Shown here one piece after another: positions 21,473-32,519 of a DNA stretch of 64,000 bases. The stretch is from assembly GCA_030998225.1 (NCBI GenBank), contig JAPYXD010000466.1, forward strand, positions 7,419,001 to 7,483,000. The letters run 5' to 3'. Every line of letters begins with the position of its first letter. Positions within the stretch are counted from its first letter, which is position 1. The DNA is from Diplolepis rosae. Taxonomy: Eukaryota > Arthropoda > Insecta > Hymenoptera > Diplolepididae. Position numbers and translations under genes: made by a program. The notes beneath the pieces were generated by a model that saw only the letters and a list, made by a program, of their open reading frames with translations, made no database searches and was not told the origin of the DNA.

Positions 21473-21775
21473 TTTTCAAAATTCTACAGAAGAATAATTG
21501 ATATCCTATTTGTTAATTTGTCTTTGATTTGTTGTTGTATAGAGACCACAAACAAAACAGAAAAAATTGTGATTATTCTTATACTTGCCCGCTATTTTCT
21601 CAGCTTATTTCAACTAAAGAAAAAAAATTGAATTCCTAATGTATATGTACAGACCTTATAACTACTGACTCAAAACGAAAAACACAAATATGTTCAACTT
21701 ACATCTTATGAATTAAATATAATAACACAAAAACTATGATTGAAGACAAGTTTTACCGAAGAGTGAACAATGAAG

Positions 21776-21884
21776 TTGATCGTCTTATACTTCACAAATG
21801 CATGAATTTCAGAAACAAATGAACTGTAACTGATCGTCTTATGTTTCATAACTGCATGACATTCAGAAACAAATGACAATGTGA
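21776..21884. repeat. Two-copy tandem repeat
   Basis: A unit starting TGATCGTCTTAT and ending CAGAAACAAATG is repeated once with about 85% identity. Confidence 0.6.
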
Positions 21885-22037
21885 GTGAGCTTCTCAAGTT
21901 ACTTGATTATGACCTTCATACAGTTCCAAAATATAACACGATCACTCACATTTCATTCACATCACTCACGATCACATCATATCACGATCCGATCAAAAAA
22001 CATGTTCGCTCAAGTAAACGTCGAACATTTTAATATA

Positions 22038-22958
22038 CAGTACCGATCAGAATTGTCCGGCCACCTGTTTTTCGACAATTGCTTAAATTATCCTAATTTG
22101 AATTATATAAGTGAACAAATTTGTTCCCTTGATTAAATTTAAAGCTATCAAAATTCATTATAAAATGAGCCCAGCATGAATTCGTTTTGTTAAATTTTGA
22201 AGAAGTTATTGCAGAAATAGTCAAGATTTCAATGCTTTCTTAAATTTCAAATAACTTTCGAAGTAATCATCATTTTTTAATGTTCTTGGGCTCATTTTAG
22301 AGCTAAGATTCTACAAAATCGCATTAAATTATCATTATATATCTATAAATTAATAATAAACTACAGGCAGACAGACAGACAGACACTTTCGTAAAAACCC
22401 TTTTTTCTGACTCAGGGGGTCTCAAAACGTAAAGATTTGATGAAAATTTCGAAAGTTATTTTTGACATAAAACCAATACCTTCTCATCCATGATGAGAAT
22501 GTAAAAAGTAGGGAAATTTCGAAAACATTTCATCTGTAGGTAAATCATAATAAAGATCATATGAATATATATTTTAAGGGGATTCGATACGAAATTCATG
22601 ATTATATGTTTTATATATCTTATAAAAATGTTTTTATCTAAGCAAAAGCAATATTGGAATTTTTCCAACTTTTTTATTTGAACTTTAACCTCGTGCAGTA
22701 TGTAAGAAAAAAACATTAAAAAATGTTGATTACTTTGAAAGTTATTTAAAATTCAAGAAAGCATTGAAATCTTGACTATTTCTGCAATAACTTCTTCAAA
22801 ATTTAACAAAACGAATTCATGCTGGGCTCATTTTATAATGAATTTTGATAGCTTTAAATTTAATTAAGGGAACACATTTTTTCATTTGCATAATTCAAAT
22901 TAGGATAATTTAGGAAATTATCGAAAAACAGGTGGTCGGACAATTCTGACCGGTACTG
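22038..22958. mobile_element. Non-autonomous Tc1/mariner-type element, long TIRs
   Basis: Ends read CAGTACCGATCAGAATTGTC and the inverted CAGTACCGGTCAGAATTGTC, each flanked by TA, the target duplication of Tc1/mariner transposons. The inverted similarity extends about 250 bp inward on each side. The centre has no transposase frame and carries a nested repeat with a (CAGA)n tract. It lies in the spacer of the inverted duplication. Confidence 0.82.
22362..22510. repeat. (CAGA)n-linked dispersed repeat, copy 1
   Basis: A short CAGACAGACAGA tract is followed by ACTTTCGTAAAAACCC, TCAGGGGGTCTCAAAACGTA and CTCATCCATGATGAGAATGT. The reverse complement of the same series is at 55,190-55,345. Confidence 0.8.
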
Positions 22959-23039
22959 TAGATAAATGAAGATTTGATTCCCAGTACGGCATTTAATACA
23001 AGTTTTCGGAAATTGAAAAGAAGGGTACGCATTTTTCAA

Positions 23040-23272
23040 GGTATTTCAGAAACAGATAATCCCAATTTAAGTAAGACTAGTCGGAAAGGAGTTCCTCTGC
23101 ATAATGGTAATGAGTTTCCATCCATGCCTTACCTGCTGCCATTCTGTTAGGACTGCAGACAGGATACACGGAGTATTGTTGCTTCTTATCCTGTTGGAAC
23201 AGCCGTGCTAGGGGCAAACATTACACTGTCAAGGTTTGGTCCGAACGCGACTCGTTTAAACCAGGTCAAAGA
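23040..23272 (+). repeat. Partial third copy of the duplicated arm
   Basis: The segment parallels about 23,500-23,820 of the right arm, keeping the CTGCATAATGGTAATGAG and GGTCCGAACGCGACTCG blocks, but with an internal deletion. It ends exactly at the right-arm inner boundary, so arm and partial copy are in direct tandem. Confidence 0.7.
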
Positions 23273-23839
23273 AGATCGATTCAAGAACGCGTCAAGGCCA
23301 AGATAACGAAAAAAAAAATATATATTTTTTTTTAATTTTTAATAATGTAATAATTAAATTTAAAAAACTTTGTGTCAATATCATGTGTAGTTTTTTCGCA
23401 ATCCATCGTCAAAAATATGCCCGAAATTCAGGCGCAAAGGTAGACGACCCCCTTAATCTATCAAAAGATATAGTTCAGCGAATGGCCTTTATGCATCGAT
23501 TCAAATAAGTCTAGTCTGAAAGAAGTTTTTCTGCACAATGGTAATGAGTTTCAATCCATACCTGTTGCCTATGCTTCACATTTAAAAGAGTACTATGAAG
23601 TTATGAAAATGCTTCTTCTGGAAATAAATTACCACGTACACTGTTGGTCAATCTGTTCAGACTTTAAAGTATTTAAGCTATTCTGTTAGGACTGCAAACA
23701 GGATGCGGGAAGTATCCTTCCCGCTTCTTATGTTATTGGGATAGCCGTGCTAGGGGCAAACATTACACTGTCAAGGTTTGGTCCGAACGCGACTCGTTTA
23801 AACCAGGTCAAAGAAACTTCGCTGAAGACCCTCTGGTAG

Positions 23840-24308
23840 ATACTTAAAATGTTTTTCTGACGTCTCTCTACATATCAAACTTGGGATAGTTAAAAACTTC
23901 GTAAAAGTAATAGTTCCAAACGGAAACGCATTTGGCTGTCTAAAATCAAAATTCCCAAAACATAGCGAAGTGAAAATCAAAGAAGGGGTTTTCATAGGGC
24001 CTTAAATTCGTGAGCTTATGCAAGACTCAGAATTTGACGAATACTTGAACAGTGAAGGGAGAAAAGCCTGGTTATCCGTAAAGAATGTGATCCGAAATTT
24101 CCTCCGAAACCACAAATCTAAGCACTACAAGCGGTATGTGAATGAAATATTGACGCAATTTAATGGCCCGAATGTAAACATGTCATTGAAAATATATTTC
24201 CTACATTCACAATTAGATTTCTTTTCTGAAAAGTTGGAATTTGAAATACGGACTCGACCATTACCTTTATTATGGAGTTGGCCTTGGGAGGGAATCTCTC
24301 CAATCTAG
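23840..24308 (+). pseudogene. Right-arm copy of the DEHGE-family gene fragment
   Basis: From 24,018 the plus strand encodes the same first ~72 residues as the left-arm copy (MQDSEFDEYLNSE onward), diverging after HSQLDFFSEKL where the arm ends. Upstream, in broken frame, is the same KIKEGVFIG segment. The conserved DEHGE block is absent because the duplication stops before it. A truncated pseudogene. Confidence 0.72.
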
Positions 24309-24318
24309 AAGCTTCGCC

Positions 24319-24682
24319 TTAAGGGCATGTGATACTTGAGAATAGTAATAAGTTCATGTGAACAATTTGGTCGAGTTTCCACATGTTCGTATCCAAAACA
24401 CATAAAATTTTGTTTTCAAAATTCCGGAAATGGTATGGAAGATAGAAACGGACGTAGATAGATTACTTCTGGTTCTGACAGTGAAAGCAAATTTTCCGGT
24501 ATATTTTGCTAAAATTGAACTTTTTTTCAATTTGGAAACAAAAGCAGTCTATCCACGTCCGTTTTTATCTTCTCTACCATTTCCCAAATTTTAAACAAGA
24601 AATTTTAGGTCCTTCAGACAAAAACATGTAGAAACCTAAAATCAATAAAGTTTTCTAATTTCCTAAGTATCACATGCCCTTA
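24319..24682. mobile_element. MITE with TTAA target duplication (piggyBac-like)
   Basis: TTAA at 24,319-24,322 is followed by GGGCATGTGATACTT. The inverted AAGTATCACATGCCC precedes TTAA at 24,679-24,682. TTAA duplication and GGG-type ends are typical of piggyBac-related MITEs. The 356-bp body has further inverted similarity (GGACGTAGAT/ATCCACGTCC) and no frame. Confidence 0.78.
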
Positions 24683-24719
24683 AGAATGAATAAATAAGGT
24701 TTTTAAATATACCCTATTG

Positions 24720-25765
24720 AAAAAATCGTCGCTGATTTCCTTATCGGAAATCAACACGAGGATTTCCTTGAGGATTTTTTCATAAGAGTATTTATATGTT
24801 TTAAACCTGAATTTGATGGAAGAATAGTCATGTACAACGTTTTTTGCTTTTTAAAATAAAATAATTTTTAAGAGCTTTCTAAAATCGTGTTACTTGTTCA
24901 CATTAACCTCAATCATCTCATGGAGCGGATGTGATTGAAGAATCACGAGGACAGATATTGATTTAACGCACGAAAATCTATAAGAAATATCTCATCTGGT
25001 TATAAATTTCTGTTTACTTCAGGTGATCTAAACTTGCAAGCCTATGTTATTAAAGAATAAATGAAAGAAGAAAGTATAGTTATTCTCAAGTGCTTCTTTT
25101 ATAGAAGGAGTTAATTTCCTCGTTGGTGATCTATTTGGCAACTGAATTAGGGTGGAATTATTGTTATGCATATAACGATTAACGAGCTTACTGTCCAACT
25201 AGAGGGCTTTGCAGAGCTGCTTGATAAAGGAGGAGGAATCAGAAGACTCCAACAAAAGTTCCCAGGTATCGAGTTTGATTGCACATCCATTTCCTAAATG
25301 AATGTGTTTCACCTATTCAATATTGATCAATATAAGTATAAATCAACATAAATAAAGTAGAAATGAAAATAATATTGTTACGAGCGTATCAAGGCGGCGG
25401 AATTTTTCCAAAAATTCGTAATAATAAATCATTAATTAAATTTGTATGCCACTTGAAGCGCCCATAACCCGAGCACCTTGACAAGACCGCTGATGCAGCT
25501 CATCATTGCTCGGGTCGAAGACTTTAAAAAATTGTTGGTTCAGGAAGGAAATTCCCAATCTTGATACTCTAAGCCAAATAGTTATTAGCTTAAAATTATT
25601 ATTATATAACTTCGTCGTTAAGATGCTATTGATTTTGATGTACTTAAACATACAAATGGTAGATCAAAGTCAATACAATTGTATGTCATGAAAAATTGGT
25701 ATATATTCATATTAAATTAAATAACTTTTCAATCAAAATATATCAAATTCAATGTTAGCATTATT
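24720..25765. other. No recognised feature
   Basis: AT-rich sequence with short frames only. The small overlapping frames at 25,436-25,691 on opposite strands have no recognisable domain. Confidence 0.4.
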
Positions 25766-25771
25766 AAAATA

Positions 25772-26528
25772 AAGGGTTTCCCAATAAGGGTGATATGTTT
25801 TGAAATTGAAAAAAAACACTGAATATTCATTCGGAATTGATCGAAATCTTTTTTATTATATTGGATATTCTATGCCATTTATGATTTAAACAATATATCG
25901 GCCAAATGTCCCCCGAGACTTGAGCCAAAAATGCGCCTCATCAGAAAAGATGATTTTTTGATGAAAATTGGGATCATTTTCAATTGATTCCAGAGCCCAA
26001 TCCGCGAACTCCCGACGCAAACGATGGTCATTAGGCTTCAGTTCTTGGGCCAGAATCATCTTATAGGGATGCAGGCCAAGATCCAATCGCAAAATACGCC
26101 AGGTAGTCATCCTGGACAGGCCCAATTCCTGAGATCGGCGTGGCACGGACAATTCACGGTTTTCCTCGATACTGGCCTGTACGGCGGCTATATTCTGTGT
26201 AGAACGTGCGGTACGCATACGATTTTTAGGCTTAGTATCCAATAGAGTAAATTCACTCTCCAACTTATCGATTATTCGACGAATTGAGAGCGCGGATGGA
26301 GCAGAATGACGACCATATTTTGCACGATATGCTCTTTGAACACCGACAAAACTTCTCGAATTTTGATAAAATAATTGGACAATTTCCAAACGTTGTGGAA
26401 GCGTGAAACTACTCATGATTAAATGGCAAACCTTACTGATGACAACTCACAGCAGACGTCAAAAATTTCAGTTCAAATGAGCCCGATAGGGACATTCAAA
26501 ATCATATCACCCCTATTGGGAAACCCTG
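25772..26528 (-). mobile_element. Deletion derivative of a DDE (Tc1/mariner-like) transposon
   Basis: The ends are inverted: AGGGTTTCCCAATARGGGTG on the left and its complement on the right, ending CCCTG and flanked by TA on both sides. The 757-bp element holds one transposase frame on the minus strand that lacks most of the catalytic domain. Intact TIRs with an internal deletion suggest a non-autonomous derivative. Confidence 0.85.
25886..26416 (-). pseudogene. Truncated transposase, HTH plus start of DDE domain
   Basis: The 176-residue frame starts 112 bases inside the right TIR end. Residues ~1-55 form an N-terminal helix-turn-helix (LPQRLEIVQLFYQNSRSFVG, then RRIIDKLE) as in insect transposases of the DUF4817 type. 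A second helix-turn-helix follows near 85-115 (LGLSRMTTWRIL). IIFSDEAHF near 155 is the first catalytic Asp motif. The protein then stops after WLKSRGTFGRYIV, where about 150 more residues with the second Asp and the last acidic residue would be expected. Probably inactive alone, though it may still bind DNA. Confidence 0.82.
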
Positions 26529-26529
26529 T

Positions 26530-26955
26530 ATATGCATAAAGTATATTAAAATTGAAGTTAAAAGCTGTATTCTTCTTAAGAAGGAAGTATTTCGAATTTA
26601 ATATGCGCTACTGAAAAACAAACTTCCATCATATGCGATGAAAGTTAATACAGAAATTTCTAACAGTATTCCAACAAATTTTACCTGAATAATAATTTAC
26701 CAAATTAATTCGAAATTGAAACTAAAATTGGAATAAAGGCAGGATCATTATAAATATAAATGACGAAAACTAATAGGTAAATATCTGTGGGCACTTTTAT
26801 AATCACATGTGTTATATTTCTATATTCTGGGTTATATTATATTGTTTTAGATTGTTAATGTAAATAATAAAAACTAACGCGTGAATATCTGTACGAATTA
26901 ATATAATCGCACATTTTGGTTTGTATAAATTCTAAATTATACTATATTATGGTTC
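26530..26955. other. No recognised feature
   Basis: AT-rich; contains a loose repeat of the phrase ACTAAYRCGTGAATATCTGT at about 26,770 and 26,874. No gene seen. Confidence 0.4.
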
Positions 26956-26956
26956 A

Positions 26957-27115
26957 AATATATACATATATATATATATATAATATATTATGTATATATA
27001 TATTATATATTATATATATAATATTATTTCAAGGTTTTTTATGTTAATGACATTATTACATATGTGTATGTGTGTATGTATGCCGGTGCATGTATATACA
27101 TATATGTATATATAT
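26957..27115. repeat. (TA)n and TATG/TGTA microsatellites
   Basis: Alternating TA runs with interruptions cover 26,957-27,028. GTATGTGTGTATGTATG and ATATACATATATGTATATAT follow at 27,060-27,115. Confidence 0.85.
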
Positions 27116-28899
27116 TTTTAGGAATCGACACGAAAATGTACAAGGGGATGGGTGGGTGTAATGATTGTTATAAGAAACTAAATCGTGGAATGAGCGAATG
27201 AAAGAATGATGCGCACAGGTGGGTAGGATAAGAACGGAGAAGAAAAGGAGAAGAGAAAGAATCAAATGATTTTACTAGCACACACGTGAGCCAAAGCTTA
27301 AAGTTTGTGAGCGCGCGTGAACCCTTCCAGCGACGCTACGATAACCTTACGTCTGCCGTAATTAGCTTACGCTCATCCGTACGCCCCTTCTCTGGCGATT
27401 CCTAGGCACGTTAAAAACCATTCAATGAGTTCTTTTACCGCTGGCATCGATGTTATATCCTAAAATAATATATTTTTTGTTATTACCCCTACCTAAAATC
27501 CACTAAATACCCTTCCTGTAAATAAAAATTTATTTAAAATCTGAACAACGAAATGTCGTTAGCCAGTGAGTGACATATTGCCATAAACCCTGAACCAACA
27601 TTTTCCTGAAAATATGAGAAATTGTTAAGGTATCAGGCCCTCAATTAAAAATATAAACATATCAAATTCTGGAGTTAGAACAATCCAGAAATCATTATAA
27701 ATTAATAAAATGGCCATGACAACAAAATTTCTCACTTGGCAACAGACGAAAGGAATTTCGAAGCTACCAAGTATTTGGTGAGTTCAGTGTCAGCACAAAT
27801 TCCTTTCCCATGGAAATCACGCCACAAGAAATAATTCTAAGCCATCACTAATCCCCACCGGAATAACATCGATGCGAGTCAACGAGGTAAATTAATTTTA
27901 AATCAAAATCGCAGTCTGACGAGCTTCTTACTCCGGGTAAGAACGCTAGGGAGTAAAACACGGATCTTTGTTTATGCCCGTCCGTGGTTCGGAACATACG
28001 TGTTGTTAGGAATCGACAAAGTTGGTTAAAGTACACACACTTGGGCGGACGTAAATAATTTCCAAATTTTTCCTCCAACGAAAGCCGTTCACGGGGTTGT
28101 CGCGCTAAAAAATACCGATCATATTTTTACCACTACGCTTCGCGCCAAATTAATATTTTGAGTGCGTCTGTGGTCGGTCAGCCGCAAGAGTTGACTGTGC
28201 GTGTACAGCCTGGCGTCGAAAAACAAAATTCTGAAAAATAATCCTGTTGTCGAACCTCAAAACGACGAAAAGATATTTTTCGAGGAGCCATATTAAGGTT
28301 ATAAACGATTAAAAGCGGAGAAAAAAAAAATTTAAAAGTACTGTTTTCTTTCTGGTTCAAAGCCATCCGCCTTTTAATTTTTATAAAATTAACAAGGCCA
28401 GTGTCGAAAATTCGTGCGTGTGTGCTTGTTGCAACCACGTGCAACCGGTGAAAAGAACGAACGAAAGTGACCAGTTTTAGTCACACCTCGTCAATACTTT
28501 TTTGAAGCCCAGTTGGGTCAGGAAGATAAGGGTGACGTCGACGACAGCATTCTTCTCCCGCCCTTATCCTACCAACTGGTAGAATTAATAACTTCGATGG
28601 GTAAGCTGTATCGTACAATTTTAGAACCATTTTGTTTATAATAAATGTGTGTAAAACCTTACCATCGAAATTCACTAGGTAGAAACTATCATAAAAATAA
28701 ACTTCGGCATTGTTAGAAAATTTTCTTTTGGTAGCGAGTCAAAATTAGGAAAAAAAACACCGGGAAGCGATCCCGCTTAAAAATAAAGAAAAGGACACGA
28801 AAGTGTCCCACAGTTTGTGAGCCTCCACGTGCAATCTTTCATCTTCCAAATAAATGTTAAATTATTGTTAATAATATTTAATTATTTATTTCCCACACC
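27116..28899. other. No recognised gene
   Basis: Patches richer in GC (about 27,280-27,400 and 28,080-28,200) interrupt AT-rich DNA. Short minus frames (27,848-28,078; 28,178-28,444; 28,481-28,675) have no recognisable domains. A small inverted pair, CTTCGATGGGTAAG and CTTACCATCGAA, lies at 28,592-28,672. Confidence 0.4.
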
Positions 28900-28929
28900 T
28901 ACCATCCGTACGTAACATTCACTGTTACC

Positions 28930-29036
28930 TAAATTTTGAAAACCAAATATCATTCATTTTTGATCCAAAAATGTAAAAACCTAGAATCCATAAAATTTGT
29001 TAAATTCTTGAGTATCACACGCCCTTAATGTACAAA
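28930..29036. repeat. Partial second copy of the TTAA MITE
   Basis: It resembles 24,590-24,682 (AAAACCTAGAATC...ATAAA then GAGTATCACACGCCCTTAA) with about 80% identity and ends in TTAA. The opposite end was not found. Confidence 0.6.
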
Positions 29037-30260
29037 GTTCACCATATTCTTATTTATACTTGTGTGAAAATTCTATGGAAATCATTGTAATTGAGATGCA
29101 GGTTTTACCCGTTACCTGGCAACTCTTTAATGGCCACCCAACTAATTTTATTTCGACTCGGAACGACCCGAAATAAAATTTTATCTTAACGACTTATTGG
29201 GCGCCAGGCACTCTCTCGAATGACGAAATTTTGTTTTTACAATTTAAAGCAACAATAATACCAACACTATTTATGATAATGCCGACGAGACTCGAAATTC
29301 CAAAAATTAACACAAGGCGGGGTTTAAGTAAGGTCACAACAGCTTACCGGGTAAATAAATAAAACACCAGAATTTAATTAATTAACATGAGAGTCTGAAC
29401 ACTATTTATTAAATTCAATTAGGACTCGATACAAAGAAAATGAATGAATATAAAAAGCCAAGAAATCTACGCAATTATTAATAAGTATAATTAAAATGAC
29501 AGAATTCTCGGAACATTCCCGAGCCACGCGACAATATGGCGGAATTAATTTATTGGCGCGCGTCATCACCAGAGAGAACTAGAATCTACTTATTTTTAAA
29601 TGTGAGTTTAAGCCTTACGTCGCGAGAGACAGAATTAATTCGATCTAGGTTATCCGGTAGTTCCGGACAACTTGCCAAGAGAATTTAATTAGTATCAAAC
29701 TTACGCTACCTGTACTACGTCTCCTAACTCCGGGACGAACCGCAGAACAAATTCTCCTTCCATCTTTTGTTAGCCGGTATCCCTAATATTTTATCCTTTT
29801 ATCCTTTAATCGGCTTTTGGCACTTGCCTTCACGAGTCGCAGGACGAGAGTGAAGAAGGAAGACGCGACGCTGATGAAATTCCCGACCTGCCCCACGAAT
29901 TACATGCGTGACCCAATCGGGCACCCGGAAGCAGGTCAAATGTCATACATCTAATAGACGACTAGACAACCCGTGCCTAGTATAGTAGTTGTCTTCGGCA
30001 AATATTTTCTGCAAACACGCGGTTCTCTCAATTACAACGAACGGCGCGTGTAGTGGATTGGCACTATTATGATTAGTGACCATTTACATCCTACGACGTA
30101 AATTTAGTATCACAAAATGTCTAAAATACTAAATATCAAGTACCGGGGTCTATGTGCCCCAGGGTACATCTTCCGGGTCACGTGGTGGCATCTGGTCGTC
30201 TCGTGCGTCGCTCTCCGACGATCGATGTATCGATGCTCGCAAGTCGTCATAGCGGCCAGT
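29037..30260. other. No recognised feature
   Basis: No long frame. GC and CpG content rise toward 30,100-30,260. A TATTGGGCGCCA at 29,197 resembles the complement of a tRNA-Lys primer site, but no LTR end could be shown next to it. Confidence 0.35.
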
Positions 30261-31112
30261 GTTTACGTTGACTCGGTAGCCGGTTGTGTCTCATCTCCGA
30301 CGCTGCTGTCCTCCGGTGCTGCTGTCCTCGTATCGCTCATGGAACAGACGGGACAAGAAGCGTAAGTGCGTGCAGTGCGTGATTAGTGTATTTCGAGTGC
30401 TCTCGGGTGGCGACGAAGTGCGGGCTCTCGTCACACGACTTTTTCCCCAAGGACATAAACTCATCTGTCATACCGGTGAGTTTACGAAATTAAATCTTTT
30501 TAATGTGACGGGTAAATTTTACCACGTCACAGTATCTTTATGGCCCCCGATCACTAGTGTAATTTTAAGCTCTTTGTGGTATCCTTCGCATTGTGTGAAA
30601 TGTCTTTACGAATTGATTAAAATTAATACAAAATCTGTAAAATCGCAACGTGTTGTTGAAAAAAAAGTTCGTATACAACATAATGTGTTTACGTTGACTC
30701 GGTAGCCGGTTGTGTCTCATCTCCGACGCTGCTGTCCTCCGGTGCTGCTGTCCTCGTATCGCTCATGGAACAGACGGGACAAGAAGCGTAAGTGCGTGCA
30801 GTGCGTGATTAGTGTATTTCGAGTGCTCTCGGGTGGCGACGAAGTGCGGGCTCTCGTCACACGACTTTTTCCCCAAGGACATAACCCCATCTGTCATACC
30901 GGTGAGTTTACGAAATTAAATCTTTTTAATGTGACGGGTAAATTTTACCACGTCACAGTATCTTTATGGCCCCCGATCACTAGTGTAATTTTAAGCTCTT
31001 TGTGGTATCCTTCGCATTGTGTGAAATGTCTTTACGAATTGATTAAAATTAATACAAAATCTGTAAAATCGCAACGTGTTGTTGAAAAAAAAGTTCGTAT
31101 ACAACATAATGT
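30261..31112 (+). repeat. Tandem 426-bp duplication, nearly identical copies
   Basis: A unit starting GTTTACGTTGACTCGG begins at 30,261 and again at 30,687, an exact 426-base period. The second copy ends at 31,112 in AACATAATGT. Only about three substitutions were seen (AAACTCATC versus AACCCCATC). Each copy holds a frame of about 140 residues starting MSHLRRCCPPVLLSS with no recognisable domain. Each also holds CATACCGGTGAGTTT, a good match to a 5' splice site. The unit is CpG-rich against an AT-rich background, so it could be a duplicated leader exon. Coding is unproven. Confidence 0.85.
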
Positions 31113-31189
31113 ATATTACAATTTTCAACGATAGGTGCATGATTTTGTTGATAATTTCAAAGTGTTATATTATGTTAATGCATTTAAAT

Positions 31190-31310
31190 TTAAATGAAAG
31201 AGTTGAAATATTTCTGTGGAAAAAGAGTCGCTTTCGTCTGTGTCAGGATTGGATCCCGGAATTTCGATTCCCGGCAGCAGTGATAACATTTCAAAACTCA
31301 ACCATACCAT
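31190..31310 (+). repeat. SINE-tail-like fragment
   Basis: TTTCTGTGGAAAAAGAGTCG, GGATCCCGGAATTTCGATTC and TTTCAAAACTCAACCATACC resemble the segment at 13,955-14,130 and the tails of the tRNA-derived units at 15 kb. Confidence 0.45.
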
Positions 31311-31833
31311 CGAATTTAGGCCATGAGTTAAATAGTTTTGTAAATTTTGTTTACATATTTTACTTTAATCGCAAATAGATTTTTTATTCCAAATTTAATA
31401 CCTTGCACTAAGCAGCAGTATATTGGTATAATAATCGTGATAACTCTGCGCGATTCTGTAGAAATGTACCTTTAGAATTAAATTAAGAACATTATAAAAT
31501 TTTTACCATTTCAGATTTAATTCGAAATTTAAGAAACCATTCGAATTTGTACAACATTTCTGCAATATTTTTTTAAATAATTGTTGAAATGACTTCATCG
31601 TGAACTTATTTACGTACAATTTTGACAGGTTTTAAGCAATGCATTTATCAATCTTTTATTTTATCAATCATGCAATTAAAATAAAGAGAACATAAGCTAT
31701 TTTATTTTATTTTTTATGTAGATGGTTGTGGGAAATAAAGGCAAAAGAGGACGAAAGAAAGAAAAAGAAGGAATTGATTTTGGAAGGTTGCCTTCTTTTT
31801 CTTCCCTCCTTTTTTGTTCGTTTATCATAATCG

Positions 31834-31839
31834 TTTATT
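31834..31839 (-). promoter_or_regulatory. Possible polyadenylation signal of the GH1 gene
   Basis: AATAAA on the minus strand, 142 bases beyond the GH1 stop codon, is the first such hexamer found. Confidence 0.4.
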
Positions 31840-31980
31840 TGAAAAAAAATTGGTCCTAATTTGGTCGTTTTTTTGTTTTTTTAGGGTTCAAATATTTTCG
31901 AATTCTTGACATTTTGAATGATACATAAGCAACTATAAAAAATAGTCGGACTGTCAGTTATTTTTATGCACATAATTTGT

Positions 31981-32116
31981 TCATATATTGATGTAATTGT
32001 GAACTGGAAGGAGTTTGCGACTTTGAAGGACATCCTTGAACCACATAGCTGATCTTTTGTACATCCTTTTTCTGTTTGGATCATTAAAATCAACGTCAAC
32101 GATTCCAAAACGTTCC
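31981..32116 (-). CDS. Family 1 glycoside hydrolase, terminal exon
   Basis: Reading on the minus strand, a pyrimidine-rich tract and TTTTTTTAG precede GGAACGTTTTGGAATC. The exon encodes ERFGIVDVDFNDPNRKRMYK, then SAMWFKDVLQSRKLLPVHNYINI and a TGA. This is the standard C-terminus of insect beta-glucosidase or myrosinase-like GH1 enzymes. It begins with one base that completes the split codon left by the exon at 61,051-61,289, giving the conserved NRGYTERFG junction. GH1 enzymes cleave beta-glycosides; the substrate cannot be inferred from two exons. The stop and splice site are intact, so this looks like a working gene. Confidence 0.9.
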
Positions 32117-32519
32117 CTAAAAAAATAAAAGCCAACGTATATTACATTCATACTTCATAAATAAATCACTTAGCATTGGTGGGCACTAGGGATATGACAC
32201 GAACTATTCTGTACTTTAAGAGATGTGTACTGTTGTCCAAAAATTGGCGCTTTAATCGTCACTTCATATCAAAAATTTGTTTCGAAGCCATTAAAGAATT
32301 GAATGATTATCCAACAAATTAATCAATTTACATTGAAAACTTTTTCTTATAACATGAATATACCTGTAATTTGACGGAAATTGAAACATTACTCTGTATT
32401 GCACTGAAAGAGTGACTGACAAAGTGACGACCGCAGCATCATATGGTTAGTTTCTCTTTTCCCGAACAGAATTTGAAAATGACAAGTCGTACTTCTGGTT
32501 TTTACAAATATAATAAGAG

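Larger units (their letters stand above)
20225..24237. repeat. Large inverted duplication with 965-bp arms
   Basis: Left arm 20,225-21,189 and right arm 23,273-24,237 are inverted copies of equal length, differing at scattered positions (few percent by eye). Inner ends read AATCGATCT and AGATCGATT. Both arms carry the same part of the DEHGE-family gene, in opposite orientation. The 2.1-kb spacer holds a Tc1-type element and a partial third copy of the arm sequence. No terminal motif or target duplication was found, so this may be a genomic inverted duplication rather than a transposon. Confidence 0.88.

Noticed and set aside
27848..28675. Short minus frames as host exons
   Set aside because: No recognisable domains, no consistent splice sites, and length is near chance expectation.
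29180..29230. Minus-strand LTR with a TGGCGCCCAA primer site
   Set aside because: Ten bases match a tRNA-Lys type site, but no LTR terminus, second copy or internal domain is present.
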